64,000 nt of DNA from Tanypteryx hageni (GCA_028673005.1 CM054117.1:51581870-51645869), one strand, 5' to 3'; shown: positions 35,019 through 48,276, numbered from the stretch's first letter. Translations and numbers: made by a program. The notes: generated by a model from the sequence alone, not told the origin.

Positions 35019-35546
35019 CCCTTCCTTTACCGATGGGGGTCCATTTTGGACCCCACACATATATTTTGCTCATCATTTGCATTCAAATCGGCTCTTGATG
35101 TTTGTATTTGTTGAAAACCTATTTAGAAGCGTTCCTATGATCGCGGATTTATTTATTTTCATTTCAGATTAGTAGAAAAAAATAAAAAAGCGATTGGGGT
35201 CCAAAATGTACCCCAACATTACACTGCACAAAAATCGATAAAAATAGCATGCAATGAAGATTGGTTTTCCTATTTAACATGCTCAATGTTTTTATTTTTT
35301 CCACATATTTTTAATGGAGTTTTCAGTTGAATTTTAATCAAAATATATTGCTAAAAATTGATTTTTTAATGAAAATAAAAATAATAAATACATGATACAC
35401 TCTGTTTTTATGCTTGGAAATTCATTTTAGGTCTACTATAGATTCAATTTCACCTAACAAGTAAAAAAGAACATTAATTCTCATGGGGTATATTTTATAC
35501 CCCTATCGGTAGAAAACGGGTGAAACAAAGTTCGGTTATACAAGGG
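35019..35546. mobile_element. piggyBac-type MITE (528 bp) flanked by TTAA
   Basis: TTAA at 35015-35018 precedes CCCTTCCTTTACCGATGGGG, and the right end reaches GGG directly before TTAA (35547-35550). CCC...GGG ends inside a duplicated TTAA are diagnostic of piggyBac. Subterminal inverted blocks are CCGATGGGGGTCC and 'cccctatcggtag'. A 'ggggtcca-aatg' phrase recurs internally near 35197. There is no transposase frame. Confidence 0.85.
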
Positions 35547-35550
35547 TTAA

Positions 35551-36735
35551 AAAGCCAAAATATGGTAAATAAAGCAATTAAAAATAGATGCCAGGTTGAC
35601 TATCTGTAGGCAAACCGAGGGACTTTTTCGTCCTAGACAGAAACAGTGGAACGGTGCAAGTGCGAATGAAAACGAAAGTGTTTTCTATCGTTGCTGAAAC
35701 CCCATTAGGTATGCACTTTCAGAAGAAGTAAATAGTCTCTTGTTTTTCAGGACACGACTTTGTCACGGACAGCCAAATACGAGGCAAAAGCAAAGTGTTT
35801 CTTTCTTTCTCTGGTAGCTCTCTTGAAAGTTGAATATCCTACAAAGTCCAACCTTTCGCGAGAGGGTGACTGTTTAATTAAAAATGGCGTGCGTATTGCG
35901 TCATCAATCCCTCCAATTAAAAATCGACGGCTGGAGACTATTTCGAAGCGGTTAACCTGCATTCGCAATTCCACTCTCCCTTTCAGGGACCAGACAGAAA
36001 AATAGTTCGATTTGTTAACTTTTTTACCTAGTAATTTCGCCCTAGTGAATATTTATTTTCTCGCGGTATGTTTATTCTATATATCGATAGCCATATCTAC
36101 TTTTCACTTCTCCCTGCCAATACTTTCCGATTCGTTCTAAATATTTCTCAAGTTTAAATAGCATATTAGCACCGAGAAGCATACGATATCAAATAAAAAC
36201 TGATATTTTTAGACGAACGAAACGTTAAAAATTTCAAAATATGCTCAGCCTTACTGAAGAGACCGATTCAAATTGAATTAATATTTAGAGCGAGAGAACT
36301 TGCATGACAAGGTTATGAAGACTGGTTGACTCTTAATGCTGAAAATAGTAATTCTGCGTGAATCTCAATGACGAATTTATAGTTGCTTCAATTTTACAGC
36401 CACGCCGATGACTTCAACGTTTTCCTGCCGGCACCGACAAGGCACTTAACCAAACATTTCTTGGATTTTGTCGTTTGTAAGAGTATATTAAACCCGTATT
36501 TAATTACCAATACAATGCCATATACAACATTTGCTCGGAGTTAATAATCCATTATCGACAAATGAGGTTTAAAAAATGGATTTGCTTTCACTTTGCGTTA
36601 CGATCTGAATCACTGACTCATGGCTAATGTGAAAGCTCAGATCTCGAACTCGCGACCTCGCCGCAGAGACCGTAAGAAAGAGGGAGATATATAATTAATC
36701 ACATCGACATCACCGGAAAAAAGCATACTCTAACC
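35551..36735. other. No gene seen
   Basis: AT-rich sequence. The open frames at 35747-36005 on both strands overlap and show no domain. A weak tRNA B-box-like 'gcgagttcgagatc' on the - strand near 36645 has no matching A box. Confidence 0.5.
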
Positions 36736-37042
36736 CAGGGGTCACCAAACTTTTTACTGAAAGGGCCACATGAGACCTCATGATCCACTGTGCGGGCCAC
36801 ATACGGCATTTCAAATGACTGATCGGGCAGTGTGAAATTTTCAAAGAGCAAGTTTTGAAAATTTTTCGATTCTGTAATATGTAATTCGCTTATATTAGAA
36901 GTAGATTTCACACAAGCACTCGGAAAATGTCGTTTAGATATCATACAGTATAGCTAATGAATACTCTTGCTGATAAGGCGGGCCGGATCAAATCACTGCA
37001 CGGGCCGGATGTGGCCCGCGGGCCGTAGTTTGGGGATCCCAT
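36736..37042. mobile_element. Decayed non-autonomous hAT element
   Basis: It starts with CAGGGGTCACCAAAC and approaches its end with GGCCGTAGTTTGGGGATCCC, the partner inverted repeat with changes in the last bases. Inside are 'gggccacatgagacctcatg' and 'gtggcccgcgggccg', phrases shared with hAT MITEs and with the element at 22670. No 8-bp duplication survives. Confidence 0.7.
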
Positions 37043-39137
37043 ATGCATCGAAAATACCTTCCCGTGGAATTCCCGCAGAACGAATAGTTTCGGTCCTCAC
37101 CGCTTGGTGGCAACTCCGTAGAGATAACGATCTACCGTGGATATTAAATAAACAATTTCGCCTCCGGGTAGTCGTTTTGTTATGGTTCTGGTAGCGCGGG
37201 AGAGAGACAGGGAGAGTGAGAGAGCCAGGCTAAATAGAAAAAAGTTATTGTCTTTTTTATAACGAACCGCTTGGGGAGGTGGTGGAATTCGACTCATCCA
37301 AAGAATGCCGTCGAACAACAGAAAACTTATGTCCGCCTCTCTCTCCATTTGGCGTCCGTCGATTCTTTTGTCGAGGAAAGTGAAAAGAGAGGAAAGGAAT
37401 AGGATGGAATCTGCCGTCGTTTCTACGGGAATGTGACGGTGGGACGATACCGTTGTGCCGCGGCTGACAACAATGCGTCCGTTTTCTTTTACCTACCTGC
37501 CAAAAACGCCGGTGGTGTGTGTTTGAAAGGTGAATATTTAAAGTGTGAGAAGAGGAGAATCCGGAAAATTTGCCGTCGGTCGATCGGTTATGCCATTCTT
37601 GCATGCTGTAACTGTCCGAGTAGCTTTAAAGTAATCTATTATGTAACATCTTGACTCTGCGAAGTCGTTGCCTTCAGTTGTGACTCGGGATGAAATGAGA
37701 TAATCTATCGAGATGCAAATTTTTTATGAGACTTGTTTTTGCATTTTCATTCGAAAAATTTTTTCGGTCTTCAATAATTTCACTTACCGTTTGTGATAGG
37801 TCCTTAAGTGATAGTATCGTAACAGAGAACTCTCATCATTCACCTATGTTTTATTAAAGAATTGAATCGTGAAATTTTATAAAGTTGAGAGAGCTGGGAA
37901 AATGATTTTGTTGTTTTATTGTTAATTCGTCTGAATTACCGGCTTCCATTAACTCATTAATTTTAACAAAAATAACGTTTAAGTCACATGCACCAAAAAT
38001 GGTATGGAGGTAAGGCATTCTCATTTAGTTTTGGGACCATAACAAGTTATATTACCTATGTTATCAACCTAATGGCGGATGGGGATTTTGGGAGGGAGGG
38101 GGGGGGGGCAGGACTGACAATGAGTTCTTAACATAAACGAAATTTAAATGAACGTGAGAGGAAGACTTGTGGATGAAACGTAGGTTCTTCGTGTAATTAC
38201 TATTACTCATTTGTATGTTTAACACATTTTTTAAAATTTTGTTAGTTTTATTTATTTTGTGAAACGAGAGCCTCATGATCCCAGGGGGAGGCAGTTGTTC
38301 AGCCCTGTTAGCCCATTTGTAGATCCCGCCCTGCAATTGCCACTGTGTTTGTCTATTAAATTTTATCTTCGTTCATTTTTCTATATTGCGGGGCGTTTCG
38401 AGTGTCATTCGCCATTGAATAGTTAATTAATTATGGTTCAAGACGAATAACTTAGCCATTCTCGAGCAAACCATTCCGTCTGCAAATTGTCCATCAAAAG
38501 TGGATGCAAACCATTCGTCTATTATGAAAGATTCATGTACGGATCGATTTTTAAAATTATCAAAACTTTATGCCATTCTCGTTAAGCCATGTCACGCAGT
38601 TTTTTTTCCTAATTTTATAGGCAAATGAAAATCGCCGAAACTAAAATTAAGAATAATGTAGCATTCAATGAGCAGTCTTAGGTCACATTTGCGCTTAATT
38701 TCAATTCCTCAGCTGCGAAACTCTTAAGTTTTTTTTAATGCTAAAAGATTGATTCGTAGCCCGTCTGAAGACCATGCTAGGATAAAATATCAATGAATTA
38801 CGCCAAATTCAAGAAAAAAACGGATGCCTGTTTTGCGAAAGAAGAAAAAAAAACAATAGACGCCTCTGAATATCCGAATCCGTTAATATGTTCCACTCCT
38901 CTTCGTGAAGGTGAGCGCCATCCGCTCCTCGCTAGTCAAATAATGAGATAATCGGAAACGCACGGCTCAGGTGAACAAGTGACACACGGAAATGCGACGA
39001 GTCGAGTGTAAAGGCACACACGGAGGGAGGGAGAGAGAGACGCGTATGCCACATTCAAGCAGTTTCCGGGTGGTGGCGCTCGGCCTGTAGGCGTCGCTCT
39101 AAACCACTCCGTGTATTTACAGTTAATTCCGAGAAAG
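37043..39137. other. No confirmed gene; possible further hAT relic
   Basis: 38069-38345 may be another hAT-type relic: the right end, read inward, is CAGTGGCAATTGCAGGGCGG, and the left end is CTAATGGCGGAT, but no target duplication matches. A G-run lies at 38099-38108. Other open frames (37097-37654) are unsupported. Confidence 0.4.
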
Positions 39138-39325
39138 CTCTCTCTCTCTCTCTCTCTCTCTCTCATCTTGCCTCGGGGGTCCAGTGGCAGCGAGAGAGGC
39201 GTGTGATTTGTGAAGAAAGAGGTGTGAGAGAGAGAGAGAGGGAGGAGGAAATAGAGAGAGAGAGGGAGGAAGAGAGAGAAAAAGAGAGAGAGGTAGGAAG
39301 AGAGAGATAGAGAGAGAGAGAAGAG
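39138..39325. repeat. CT and GA microsatellites facing each other
   Basis: (CT)n at 39138-39164 is followed by GA-rich repeats at 39225-39325 on the same strand, so the two can fold back. The open frames across them are artefacts. Confidence 0.8.
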
Positions 39326-41149
39326 ACCGGCCGACTCGCGAGGGTCAGCCGTGCCGGTCGCAACGCGCTTCTCCGAGCGGAAACGGAAATGCCATATTTC
39401 GCCCCGGCGCCATCTTGTGAATAAGGGTTCTCACGTGGGAACAGTTTCGATGAATAAGAAAAGACGGAGGGGATTTTTTTCCGCAAGAGGAATCGGGGTT
39501 AAGGTGATTAAAAATTAAAAATCCGTGCAAATATATAAAGCGCGAGCATTAAATCGCTTCTGTTTGAATTTACCGATATAAAGCTCTGAGAAGCATTCTT
39601 CACATGATCTTTATTTTGATTTGGTCAAAAACGAGTATAACATCCCTTTTCTGGATTTTTAGTCCTGTAGTTATAAAGTTGCCTTTGTCAATTTCCTGTG
39701 CCAGAATAGGGTTCTCTGAATCGTCGTAATAATGTGGAGATCCAGGAGAACAAAGGTGTAAAATCCGAAACAGCAGAACTTTGTATAATTTACACCGTTT
39801 AAATTTACAAAATTGTATTGTTTCGGCTTTTATTAAAACGCAATTCCACAAATTACACGTTCAATAGCGAATTATATGAGATGAAAGTAGCTCATATTTT
39901 ATGGGATGTACTAATTTACTTTATAAAGGAGAATTTCAACAGAGAAAGCCATAATCGCGCTTGAAAGTGACTAACTTGTCGTTGAATAATTAGTTGATTC
40001 TGTAAGTGCTAAGTTATTGCGTTATCCTACTCTGGTCAACACCTAGTCCGAAAACAATTAGGTAACTAAAAGTCGAACACTCTTGAGGCATAATCACAAA
40101 ATGTTCGCGTATTTATGAATTTAGCTTTATTAAAACTATGCAGGAGAAGATTTTTACTATTCTACAACATAAGGCTAATTTTATTAGAAATTAAATCGAT
40201 TTTTTTCGTCGTCCGCGAAAAAATTTGATAGATTGGCAACAAATCCTCCACGAAACGGATGCATATGGAGGTAAAACCTAATCGCATTTAAATACAATCG
40301 CGTAGTAAGTTAAACTTGTTGCTCCCTTCTGCCGGTCCGATTGCAATCTGTCGAGGAAGGAAAAATAAATTTATCAGCGGATCTCCGTCGCTCAATTATC
40401 ATGCGACCTGCTAGATAGCGTGAGCCCTTTCGTTTTAGTCCCGACCTCTTCCTTGTTTCTCAGTGTCCTCTTGTCCATCTCACAATAGAAGATCTTCCCC
40501 CTTTTCCTGCCACGCCGACAGTTCAACCTGGGGATAAGTTCGCGACTCCAATTACCACGTTTTATTTTAGAGAAAAACGGAGAATTTTTCTCCCGAAAAA
40601 AAAACAGTTTCCCTTTACCGAACGAACCGATTTTCTAACGCAAAAGTTACGAAGTTAGGAAGCGCTCTAGTGAGGTTAGGTAATCGTAGACCTGCGCTCC
40701 GTCCACTCCTCTCCTTCCTTCGAGAAAAAAACGCTGAATTGACAGACGCGAATCGATGAGATCCTCCCACCCACTAACTCAATCGTTGTTTACCTAATTG
40801 GAGAGGAAAGGAAACTCTCATTTAAAAAAAACTAGACGGTCAACGGACAGCGGTGCATCGAACCCCTTTAATTATCCCTCTCCTGTTTTTTAGAAGACTT
40901 TCCTTTGTTTTCTAAGAGGAGGAAAGTTTTTTTTGGAAACGGTCAGAGGGTGGGGAAGGGTGGAATTAATGGCTACTTAAAACAGCGGATAAAGTTCGCC
41001 GAGGAGGGGGGAAAAGTCGAAGGATAGGAGGAGACCGGATGAGAAGCGAAAGGAACAATCAAGAAGACGATAGAGTTTGATGCAACAATCGTTGCCCAAC
41101 TCGACCCTTTTTATAAACGTTTCAAAAATAGTGTAACACTTAAGAATGC
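39326..41149. other. No gene seen
   Basis: A short GC-rich patch at 39326-39420 includes a 'ggcgccatcttg' motif. The remainder is AT-rich with small unsupported open frames. Confidence 0.5.
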
Positions 41150-41700
41150 TTAGCAAGGAAGATAGAGAGGGAGAGGAAGGAAGGGAGAGAGAGAGGGTGG
41201 AAGATAGAGGGAGGGAGAGAGTGTGAGGGAGAGAGTGTGAGGGAGAGAGTGTGAGGGAGAGAGTGAGGGAGAGAGAGTGAGGGAGAGAGAGTGAGGGAGA
41301 GAGAGGGTGGAAGAGAGAGGGAGGGAGAGAGAGTGAAGGAGAGAGGAGGGAGAGAGGAAGAGAGGAGGCAGGGAGGAGGGAGGTGAGGAAGAGAGGGATG
41401 GAGAGAGGGATGGAGAGAGAGAGAGGAGAGAAAGAAGGGACGGAGAGTGAGCGAAAGGAGGGAGAGAGGAAGAGGAGGGAGAGAGGGAGGGAGGGAGGGA
41501 TAGAGGGAGGTAGAGAGGGAGGTAGAGAGGGAGGGAGAGAGGGAGGGAGAGAGGAAGGGAGGGAGAAATGGAGGGAGAGGATGGGAGAGAGAGAATGGGA
41601 GAGAGAGTGGGAGAGAGAGGGTGGGAGAGAGAGGGTGTGAGAGAGAGGGTTGGAGAGAGAGGGTGGGAGAGGGTGGGAAAGAGAGGGAGTGGAGATAGGA
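41150..41700. repeat. Purine-rich tandem tract (GAGAGGGA / GAGAGTGTGAGG units)
   Basis: About 550 bases of nearly pure A/G on the + strand. A regular 18-bp unit 'gagagagtgtgagggaga' occurs near 41215-41262, and 'gggagggagagagg' units further on. The 269- and 199-codon Ser/Leu/Pro frames on the - strand and the Arg/Glu/Gly frames on the + strand are all read from this repeat. Confidence 0.9.
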
Positions 41701-43544
41701 GGGAAGTTTGGTGGCAATGGGATTTTAATTTCTGCGTCGTTGGACGCATTCCGATTACGGAATATCACATTTTTTGTATTTACCAAGGCGCCATCTGAGA
41801 AAGGAAGAGCGTTTTTTTTCCTCCGCTACACCAATCTAGTTACGCGAATAGATAAAAATCGGGAGAGAACGCCACTTGCGATATTTGGGTCATCCGTGTC
41901 GGATTCGAACGAAGGACGGAGGAAGAGGAAAAAAAAGAGAGAGGAATGAGATTGTTAAAGTCGATGTCGAGGAGGGAATAGTTCCTGTTGGATTCGCAGA
42001 TCTTTTCACGCGTCGTTCGAGATACGACATTTTAGATAAAAGATCGGAGGAAACGTATGCACGAGATACTCAAGTCATCCGACCTAACGTAGATTCTGAT
42101 GGAGCATCTTTTGGATTTTTTTCTTTTTCTTTAATTTTTCGCTCCGCATTATGCGCGAGGTGCGTGGGATGAGATGGCAATCATCCAAGCATAATCGATG
42201 CTTCACCGGAAAATTTTCTCGGTGCGCATACCTGGGTAATAATCCGGAAAAAATACACCCGTCCCTCGCTTTCAAGGTTTCGCTTTACGCGTTTTCGCTT
42301 TAGCACGGTTGTAATTTGAGAGTACTGCCTCAAATAGCAAGGTCATCAATTTCACTTTAGTACAGTCTCGGAACGGTCTCCAAACGTTGAAAATAATGAA
42401 CTGTTTCAATTCTACCCGGGTGTTTCAAAAGGAATAAATGAAGTAACTCTGATTAAAGGATAATTATATTCCATGCCTGTCGGGCAGAAAGGGTTAAGTC
42501 CTGCAACTAAGGAAATGAGAAAACTTGACGTAAAAGTTAATTTTTAATCTCCAAGATCTCCATTTAATGGAAGTCATTTTCAGCAAATATGTTTTGACAC
42601 TGTAGACAATGATGAATCAAAATAAAAATTTCCATTTAATCTTAAAAAACTATTTTCCACGAATTGAGATGATTTTAATTAATTTTAATCATGCTTGACT
42701 TTTCGGACTAACCCCTTTTGTCCGCCAGTCGTGGAATTGTATCACGTTGAACTCAAAACGACGCTCAAATATAAACTCATGTATTCCTGTTGGGTAACCT
42801 ATTCCACTTTGCACGGTCTTTTATGGGAATGCATGTATCGTGCAAAGTGAGGGATGGGCGTAGGATAAAATATTTAACATTCCCAACGGCAGATTTGATT
42901 AATTACGCGACGCGATCGCATTTATTAAAACATATAGATTATATTGCCGTTTTCGAAAATGCCTTTAATACCCCCGCGTGAATCTCATGAACCTATCAAG
43001 TTGTCCGATCTAAAGGACATTGTGTCCCCATTCCAACATTGGCACAGATTCTCTACAAGCCATTCCCTCTCTCATCCATCCTTATTAACCCAACGGCCTT
43101 GCTAAATGAAGGGATGTTGTTGCTAAGCAGAATGATTGCGGTGCTTTTTTAACTTGGCATTCCGTTTTTTTATTTTATTGCAGAATGAAATTCGAAAAAG
43201 AAACTTGAAACACCGAGAGAGAGAGAGAGAGAAAAACATTTTAATTACACGATGAGAAGCATCGATTCATGTCGAAACGAACCGATTAACACTCGCACTC
43301 CTCCTCCTCTTCCGCCAACACTTCCCTCTTAATTTTCTCCCCATCGACTCTCCCTACGCGCCCTCTTTCTCCGCAACCTACCTGCACACCATCTCTACAC
43401 CTCCCTGTCTCTTAAAAATCTACCAGAAACTCGCTCCTCCACTCCTTTCTCCACTTATTTCATCGGCCGTCTTCTTTTCCGTATCTCCAATGACTTAATC
43501 CCCCCACTCTCCAATTATCTCCGACAACAACTGCCGCTAACTAA
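41701..43544. other. No gene seen
   Basis: The small open frames at 41650-42275 have no domain. GGCAGAAAGGGTTAA near 42484-42498 and CTAACCCCTTTTGTCCGCC near 42710 look like piggyBac ends but point away from each other. A GA microsatellite lies at 43217-43232. The stretch from 43290 is C/T-rich. Confidence 0.45.
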
Positions 43545-44225
43545 GAGCCCCCACTTTCCGATAATAATTCCCGCTCTCAGAGAGCAATTCCCACTCTCCG
43601 ACATTTATCTCCATATCTCCGACAATAATTTCCACTCTCCGACAATAATTCTCGCTCTCAACAGTAATTCTCGCTCTCTGACAATTATCCATCAATTTCC
43701 GACAATTATCCCTTAATATCCGACAATATATCCCGCTATCCGACAATTATTCCCCCTCTCAAACAGCAATTCCCGCTCTCGAATAACCATGCTTGCTCTC
43801 AAACAAACATTCCCGCTCTCAGGTTGCCATTCCCGCTCTCAAACAACACACCTCTTGCTCTCAAACAACAATTTCCACTCTCAAGCAACAATTCAGCCTC
43901 TCAAACTACAATTCCCACTGTAAAGCAACAAACTTTTGTATTCAAACAATATGTCCCATTCTCAAACAACAAATTTCACTCTCAAACAGGAATACCCGCT
44001 CTTTAACAACAATTCCTTCTTTCAAACAATAATTTACACTCTCAAACAACCATTCTCGCTCTCGAACGGCCATCCCCACTCTCACCCAACAAACTCATAC
44101 CTACAATAAAAAATTCAGTCCTCAAAACAATTTCAACTCTCCAATAACAATTTCACTTCTTTAAAAACAGTTCCAGCCCTCCCGCAACATCTCCAGCGCT
44201 CCAAAAATAACTCCCGCCCTCAGGC
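43545..44225. repeat. Minisatellite with a 20-bp unit, about 30 copies
   Basis: The unit ACAACAATTCCCGCTCTCAA repeats with variation for about 0.68 kb. In the middle part (43745-43930) successive copies are mostly exactly 20 bp apart; the earlier part uses a 'ccgacaataattcccgctct' version. Because 20 is not a multiple of three, each frame is read in rotation, which gives the apparent Ser/Asn/Gln-rich open frames at 43793-44032. It is not a gene. Confidence 0.85.
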
Positions 44226-46477
44226 AACTTTTTCTGTACAACAAAAGCTTCCGCTACACAACGACAACTCCTACCCCCTTTAAAACAACTCCTATCTCAT
44301 TGAATCTCTACCCAGATCATCTCCATCTATATTTCACCTCCACTTACAACCCCATTATCATCACAGACACCTTTCTTCGCGCCCTCCATTTCCCCTCCTC
44401 CTTCCTCCATCTCCCTATCGCATCCGTTCTCTCTCCCTCTCCTCCCTCCATCTCCCGCCTACCCCTTCCTACCTGTTCACCCCATCCTCCTTCCCCCTAC
44501 CTCCTACCTCTCCCACTCAATTGCACAAATGGAAGCCAGCTCTGAAAAAAATAAATCCATTTAACTATTCCATTTGAATTTCCCAACGTAGGGCGGCAGA
44601 GAGAAAAAGAGAGAGAAAAAAATCACGGACATTACGTAGTTCTCTTTTGTCCGACTCAGAAATAAAAGCGCCACGCCAAATTGTAGGTTCGATGAAGATC
44701 ACGGAAATACACCTCCAATTCGGCGATGGCACGCTTCCAATCCGACAGCTCTCGGATTGACGAGGGAGTTTGGCAACGGCCGAAATGAGAATGTTCATAG
44801 GAAAAGTCAGTTGGTCAGGGTTAGGGATTTTGGTTCGAAGTAGGCGAGAGGAACATTTAGGACGCCGGTGATTGAGCGATTGTATGCGCAAATAGGATGA
44901 ATAAATCGGTCGATTAGGCGTGAATCACGTCGGAAGGGCGAACGATGCGAGACGACTGTGACGAAAAGAAAAAAGGACGATCGATGGAATGAAACCGTCG
45001 GAGGGGAGGGCGTTGAGGAAAAAAGAAACGAGATTTGCAAATAGTATCTCCGCCAGGTGAGGGAAGTCGAAGGGTTTTCTCGCGAGGATGAAAGTTGGTT
45101 CGTTCGAACTGCGGGGTGATCGAACCAAAACTTTTATTAATGGAAAAAGGACTCGCGGGAGAACTAGAAAAATTGTCCAAGCTAAAGAATTCGGGAAACG
45201 TTTTCATCGACAGTTAAAGATTAAAAAGGTTCATGCGCAGCGATGCAAACATTGGGAGAGAGCGAAGTCCGAAACAATTTTTTGCTATTGCTATGCTGCC
45301 AACGTTTACTAAACATTGAAGAAAAACTCAAATCTTGCAGCATTGACTAAGGTTTGATCTAAATTTTAATTGAAAAAGAAAAATTTGGTTTAAAAATTAA
45401 TGAATCTGTTACGCATTATGATTTCATCACTAATTGATTGTATTTATAATTGCGACTGTAAACATCATTAATTTTTTGCTTAATCAATTGAGCTCCTCCT
45501 TATCGGTGGCGAATGAACTTTTTACAGTCTCTCCTATACAGTCTATCTATACAGAAATAATGGAAAAAAATTTTTGAAAAGGTTTCATAATTTCAAAAAA
45601 TTGTATATACACGTTTTGAGGTCCCCTAAACACGTTTTGACTATTTTCTCTATGATGTCTGCATGTGTATGTGACAGATTTTTTGTGGGTGCTCTAACAC
45701 AAAAGCTATTAATCAGGCCAATGCAAAATTTTGTATTTAACATTTTTATGAAAGTCACAAGAACTGATTAGTTTTTGGTAAAAATCGGTCAGTTGAAAGT
45801 GGATGTTTATTCTTGTCATCCGTTATTTTGAGATATTTGCTTTAATATTTGATATATTTAAAAACATACTGAAATAAAAGTTGTAAGAAATTTAATTTTC
45901 TACAACAATTTTTTGAATCATTTTCCATATAATGCATTGTTTAAGAGATATCTTATATTTTTAACTGCCACCAACACGTCACCTACCGACGACTATTGTT
46001 AACAATTGACGCTTAGTTACATCTTAGTAACGCTCCTTTTTATTTTCTTAATTGTTGGAGCTTTGTGGCTATATCCAATATCAGAATGCTATGGTTTGAA
46101 TTTATTTCGGTTCTTTGTAGTATAAAATTTTCTCGGAGTTTCTTAAAACATTTTGTATTATGTAACCTATTTGGAAATTATAGAAATATTTCAGGTATGG
46201 AGATAGTCATGTGATGGCCACATAAGATTTTTTTGTTTGTCATCACTCGTTTTTGTACTTTCTGTAGCGTCTTTGGTGTACTGAATACCCAGTTTTTTTC
46301 GAACTTGTTTCAGTGAACTTTATTATTCACCGTAATTTCCAAATCTGACGCAAACTATAACTCCACCGATCAGATTAGTACAAAATGCAACATTGAGAAA
46401 CGTTTTTATCCATGGCATCGATCTTAAAACTTTTGCCACGGATGCCGATATAGCTGTTTACCTCTCGGAGTGGATAA
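44226..46477. other. No confirmed gene
   Basis: 44300-44520 is C/T-rich. The open frames at 44565-45312 on both strands overlap and have no domains. The AT-rich part from about 45500 may be the decayed 5' portion of the piggyBac relic that follows, but no transposase wording is readable there except GVDKL at 46467-46481. Confidence 0.45.
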
Positions 46478-47032
46478 ACTAGAAGATGGCCTCTTGCTAT
46501 CTTTTATGGGCTGTTAAATTCTGCAGCTATCAATGCATTTGTTGTTTTGTCACACAATAATGGCATGAAAGGCAATTCAAAGCTGTCTAGGCAGTCTCTC
46601 TTGATGAACTTGGGACAAGCTATGATCAGGACCCAGCTCCAAGAACGCCTCCAAATTACAACTTTGATAACTTCCCTCCTTAAGTCCATAGTTTTAAAGC
46701 TTTGACTTCCAGAGGCTTCAACGACTACTGCAATCAATTTGGAGTAAATGAGTGGAAGATGTCAGCTATGTGACTGTAGCAAGGAGTGCAAAAGTACAGC
46801 ACGCTGCAAGAGCTGTCAGGAGTTTACTTGCCGGAATAAATCGGATATAATTTGCAACAAATGTTTTAAATAATTTCAAAAACGGTTTATTTTCAATTTT
46901 TTGTTTATGAATTAAATAACAAACACATTTGTTTGCAAACAGTTAGTGGCTAAATACATATTTTCTTCATGGAGTACTCAGTGCCCCAGTGTATCTAAAT
47001 AAGTTGCCAAAACCTGGTGTACCTTACCAGGG
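46478..47032 (+). pseudogene. piggyBac transposase C-terminal relic
   Basis: Frame 46478-46873 reads TRRWPLAIFYGLLNSAAINA, then SRQSLLMNLGQAMIRTQLQE, which is the end of the piggyBac DDE domain. In the same frame comes the Cys-rich zinc-binding tail GRCQLCDC, CKSC and ICNKCF, then a stop. Two in-frame stops (46703 and 46745) break it. GVDKL lies just upstream in another frame, so sequence between it and TRRW has been lost. About 160 bases after the stop, ACCTTACCAGGG abuts TTAA (47033-47036), the expected right end. No left end is recognised. The relic is inactive. Confidence 0.8.
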
Positions 47033-47036
47033 TTAA

Positions 47037-48276
47037 GTACTCTACATTCTGAACTATCAATCCGATCTAATGCCACGATCGATCGCCTTAATATATGCAC
47101 GTAAAACCCTTGCTCAAACGATAGCATCCCTTATGCAAACGAAGACCATAGGTACTACTACAATCGACCTCGGTGCTCTTCTAGAGCGCATGGAATATTT
47201 CATCCCCCTTTCATTTTCACCGCGGATCGGAACGTGCTATTCAAAATAATATCCTTTCACTGTTTAGTCTCCCCGGCGCCTCCCCCGCCCCCTCTTTCTC
47301 CCCCTCCCGCCAGATAAGCACATACATAAAGCGTCGCAAACTCTCTCTTTTCGCAGCGGCGGTATCTTTCCCTACCACTCGTTCAATTCTTGTTTTTAAT
47401 GGCCAGCTTCCGCGAGAGAGTATCCAAACCCCACCCTGACTCTCCCTTTCCTTCGATCTAAACAATAAGTTAAAAAAAACGCATAATTTTCCTTCTCTCC
47501 CTTACTGGAGGGTATCAAAAAAAAAATGAATGAAACCGTTTTTGTTCAAATCCGACCGGCTGCCAGACGAAGATTTTCAGAATCGACCTTTTTTTAACCT
47601 ACAAACCAAAGAGGCTTTAACGTTCGCTTTCTCCGTCGCGAAATTTCTCATACAGCACCCGCAAACTTGCACTTATTCCCCGAAGTAAATAAATACTTGT
47701 CCGAGAATATACCTGCTTCGCTAGCTAACATGGTTTTTCGTCATCGCCGTTGAAATCTCCGGCATTTCCTGGATCGACAGGTTTGCTAATGGCAAATAAA
47801 TACGCTTTGATATTTTTTTTAGAAAAAATACATTTCCCCCCTTTTCTTCTGGCAGTGATTTTGGATTCTGAATAGTATTTAGTATTTAAGGATTTGCCAT
47901 AAAAATCACGAATGGCAGAGGGAAAAATGGTTCCGTCGTAATTTCACCGCAAGTTATTGGGTTCACGTGTGGCTTAGTGGATTCCTTACGCTCGCATTCG
48001 GCTATATAACGACATGGACCCCGTGTTTTAAATCGAAAAACTCGGAGATTTTATTTAAAAAATAATATTCCGTTGCCCTCCAAAGGAAAATTGCTAAATG
48101 AATGGAATACCACCAAATTATCCAAGCGACTTCTAATGTCGAAGTTTTAGTTTCTTCGCCGAGCGAACGAAACTGTTAATAGAAAGTGATCATTTCGTGC
48201 GTTAAGGATGAGTTCAAAAATGAAAAGCATATCGAGCTCACCTTGTAGGTAAGTCGGTTGATGATGATGTTGGCGG
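47037..48276. other. No gene seen
   Basis: The small open frame at 47241-47465 (-) has no recognised domain. The rest is AT-rich. Confidence 0.5.

Noticed and set aside
38069..38345. Confident hAT MITE call
   Set aside because: The end sequences are suggestive, but the flanking 8-mers (TTATCAAC and TGTTTGTC) do not match and the inverted repeat is interrupted; kept only as a possibility.
40977..41786. 269-codon Ser/Leu/Pro frame on the - strand and Arg/Glu/Gly frames on the + strand
   Set aside because: All are translations of the GAGAGG repeat; mutually overlapping and without any domain.
42484..42730. piggyBac-like element between GGCAGAAAGGGTTAA and CTAACCCCTTTTGTCC
   Set aside because: The two ends face outward, so they cannot bound one element; no partner ends were found.
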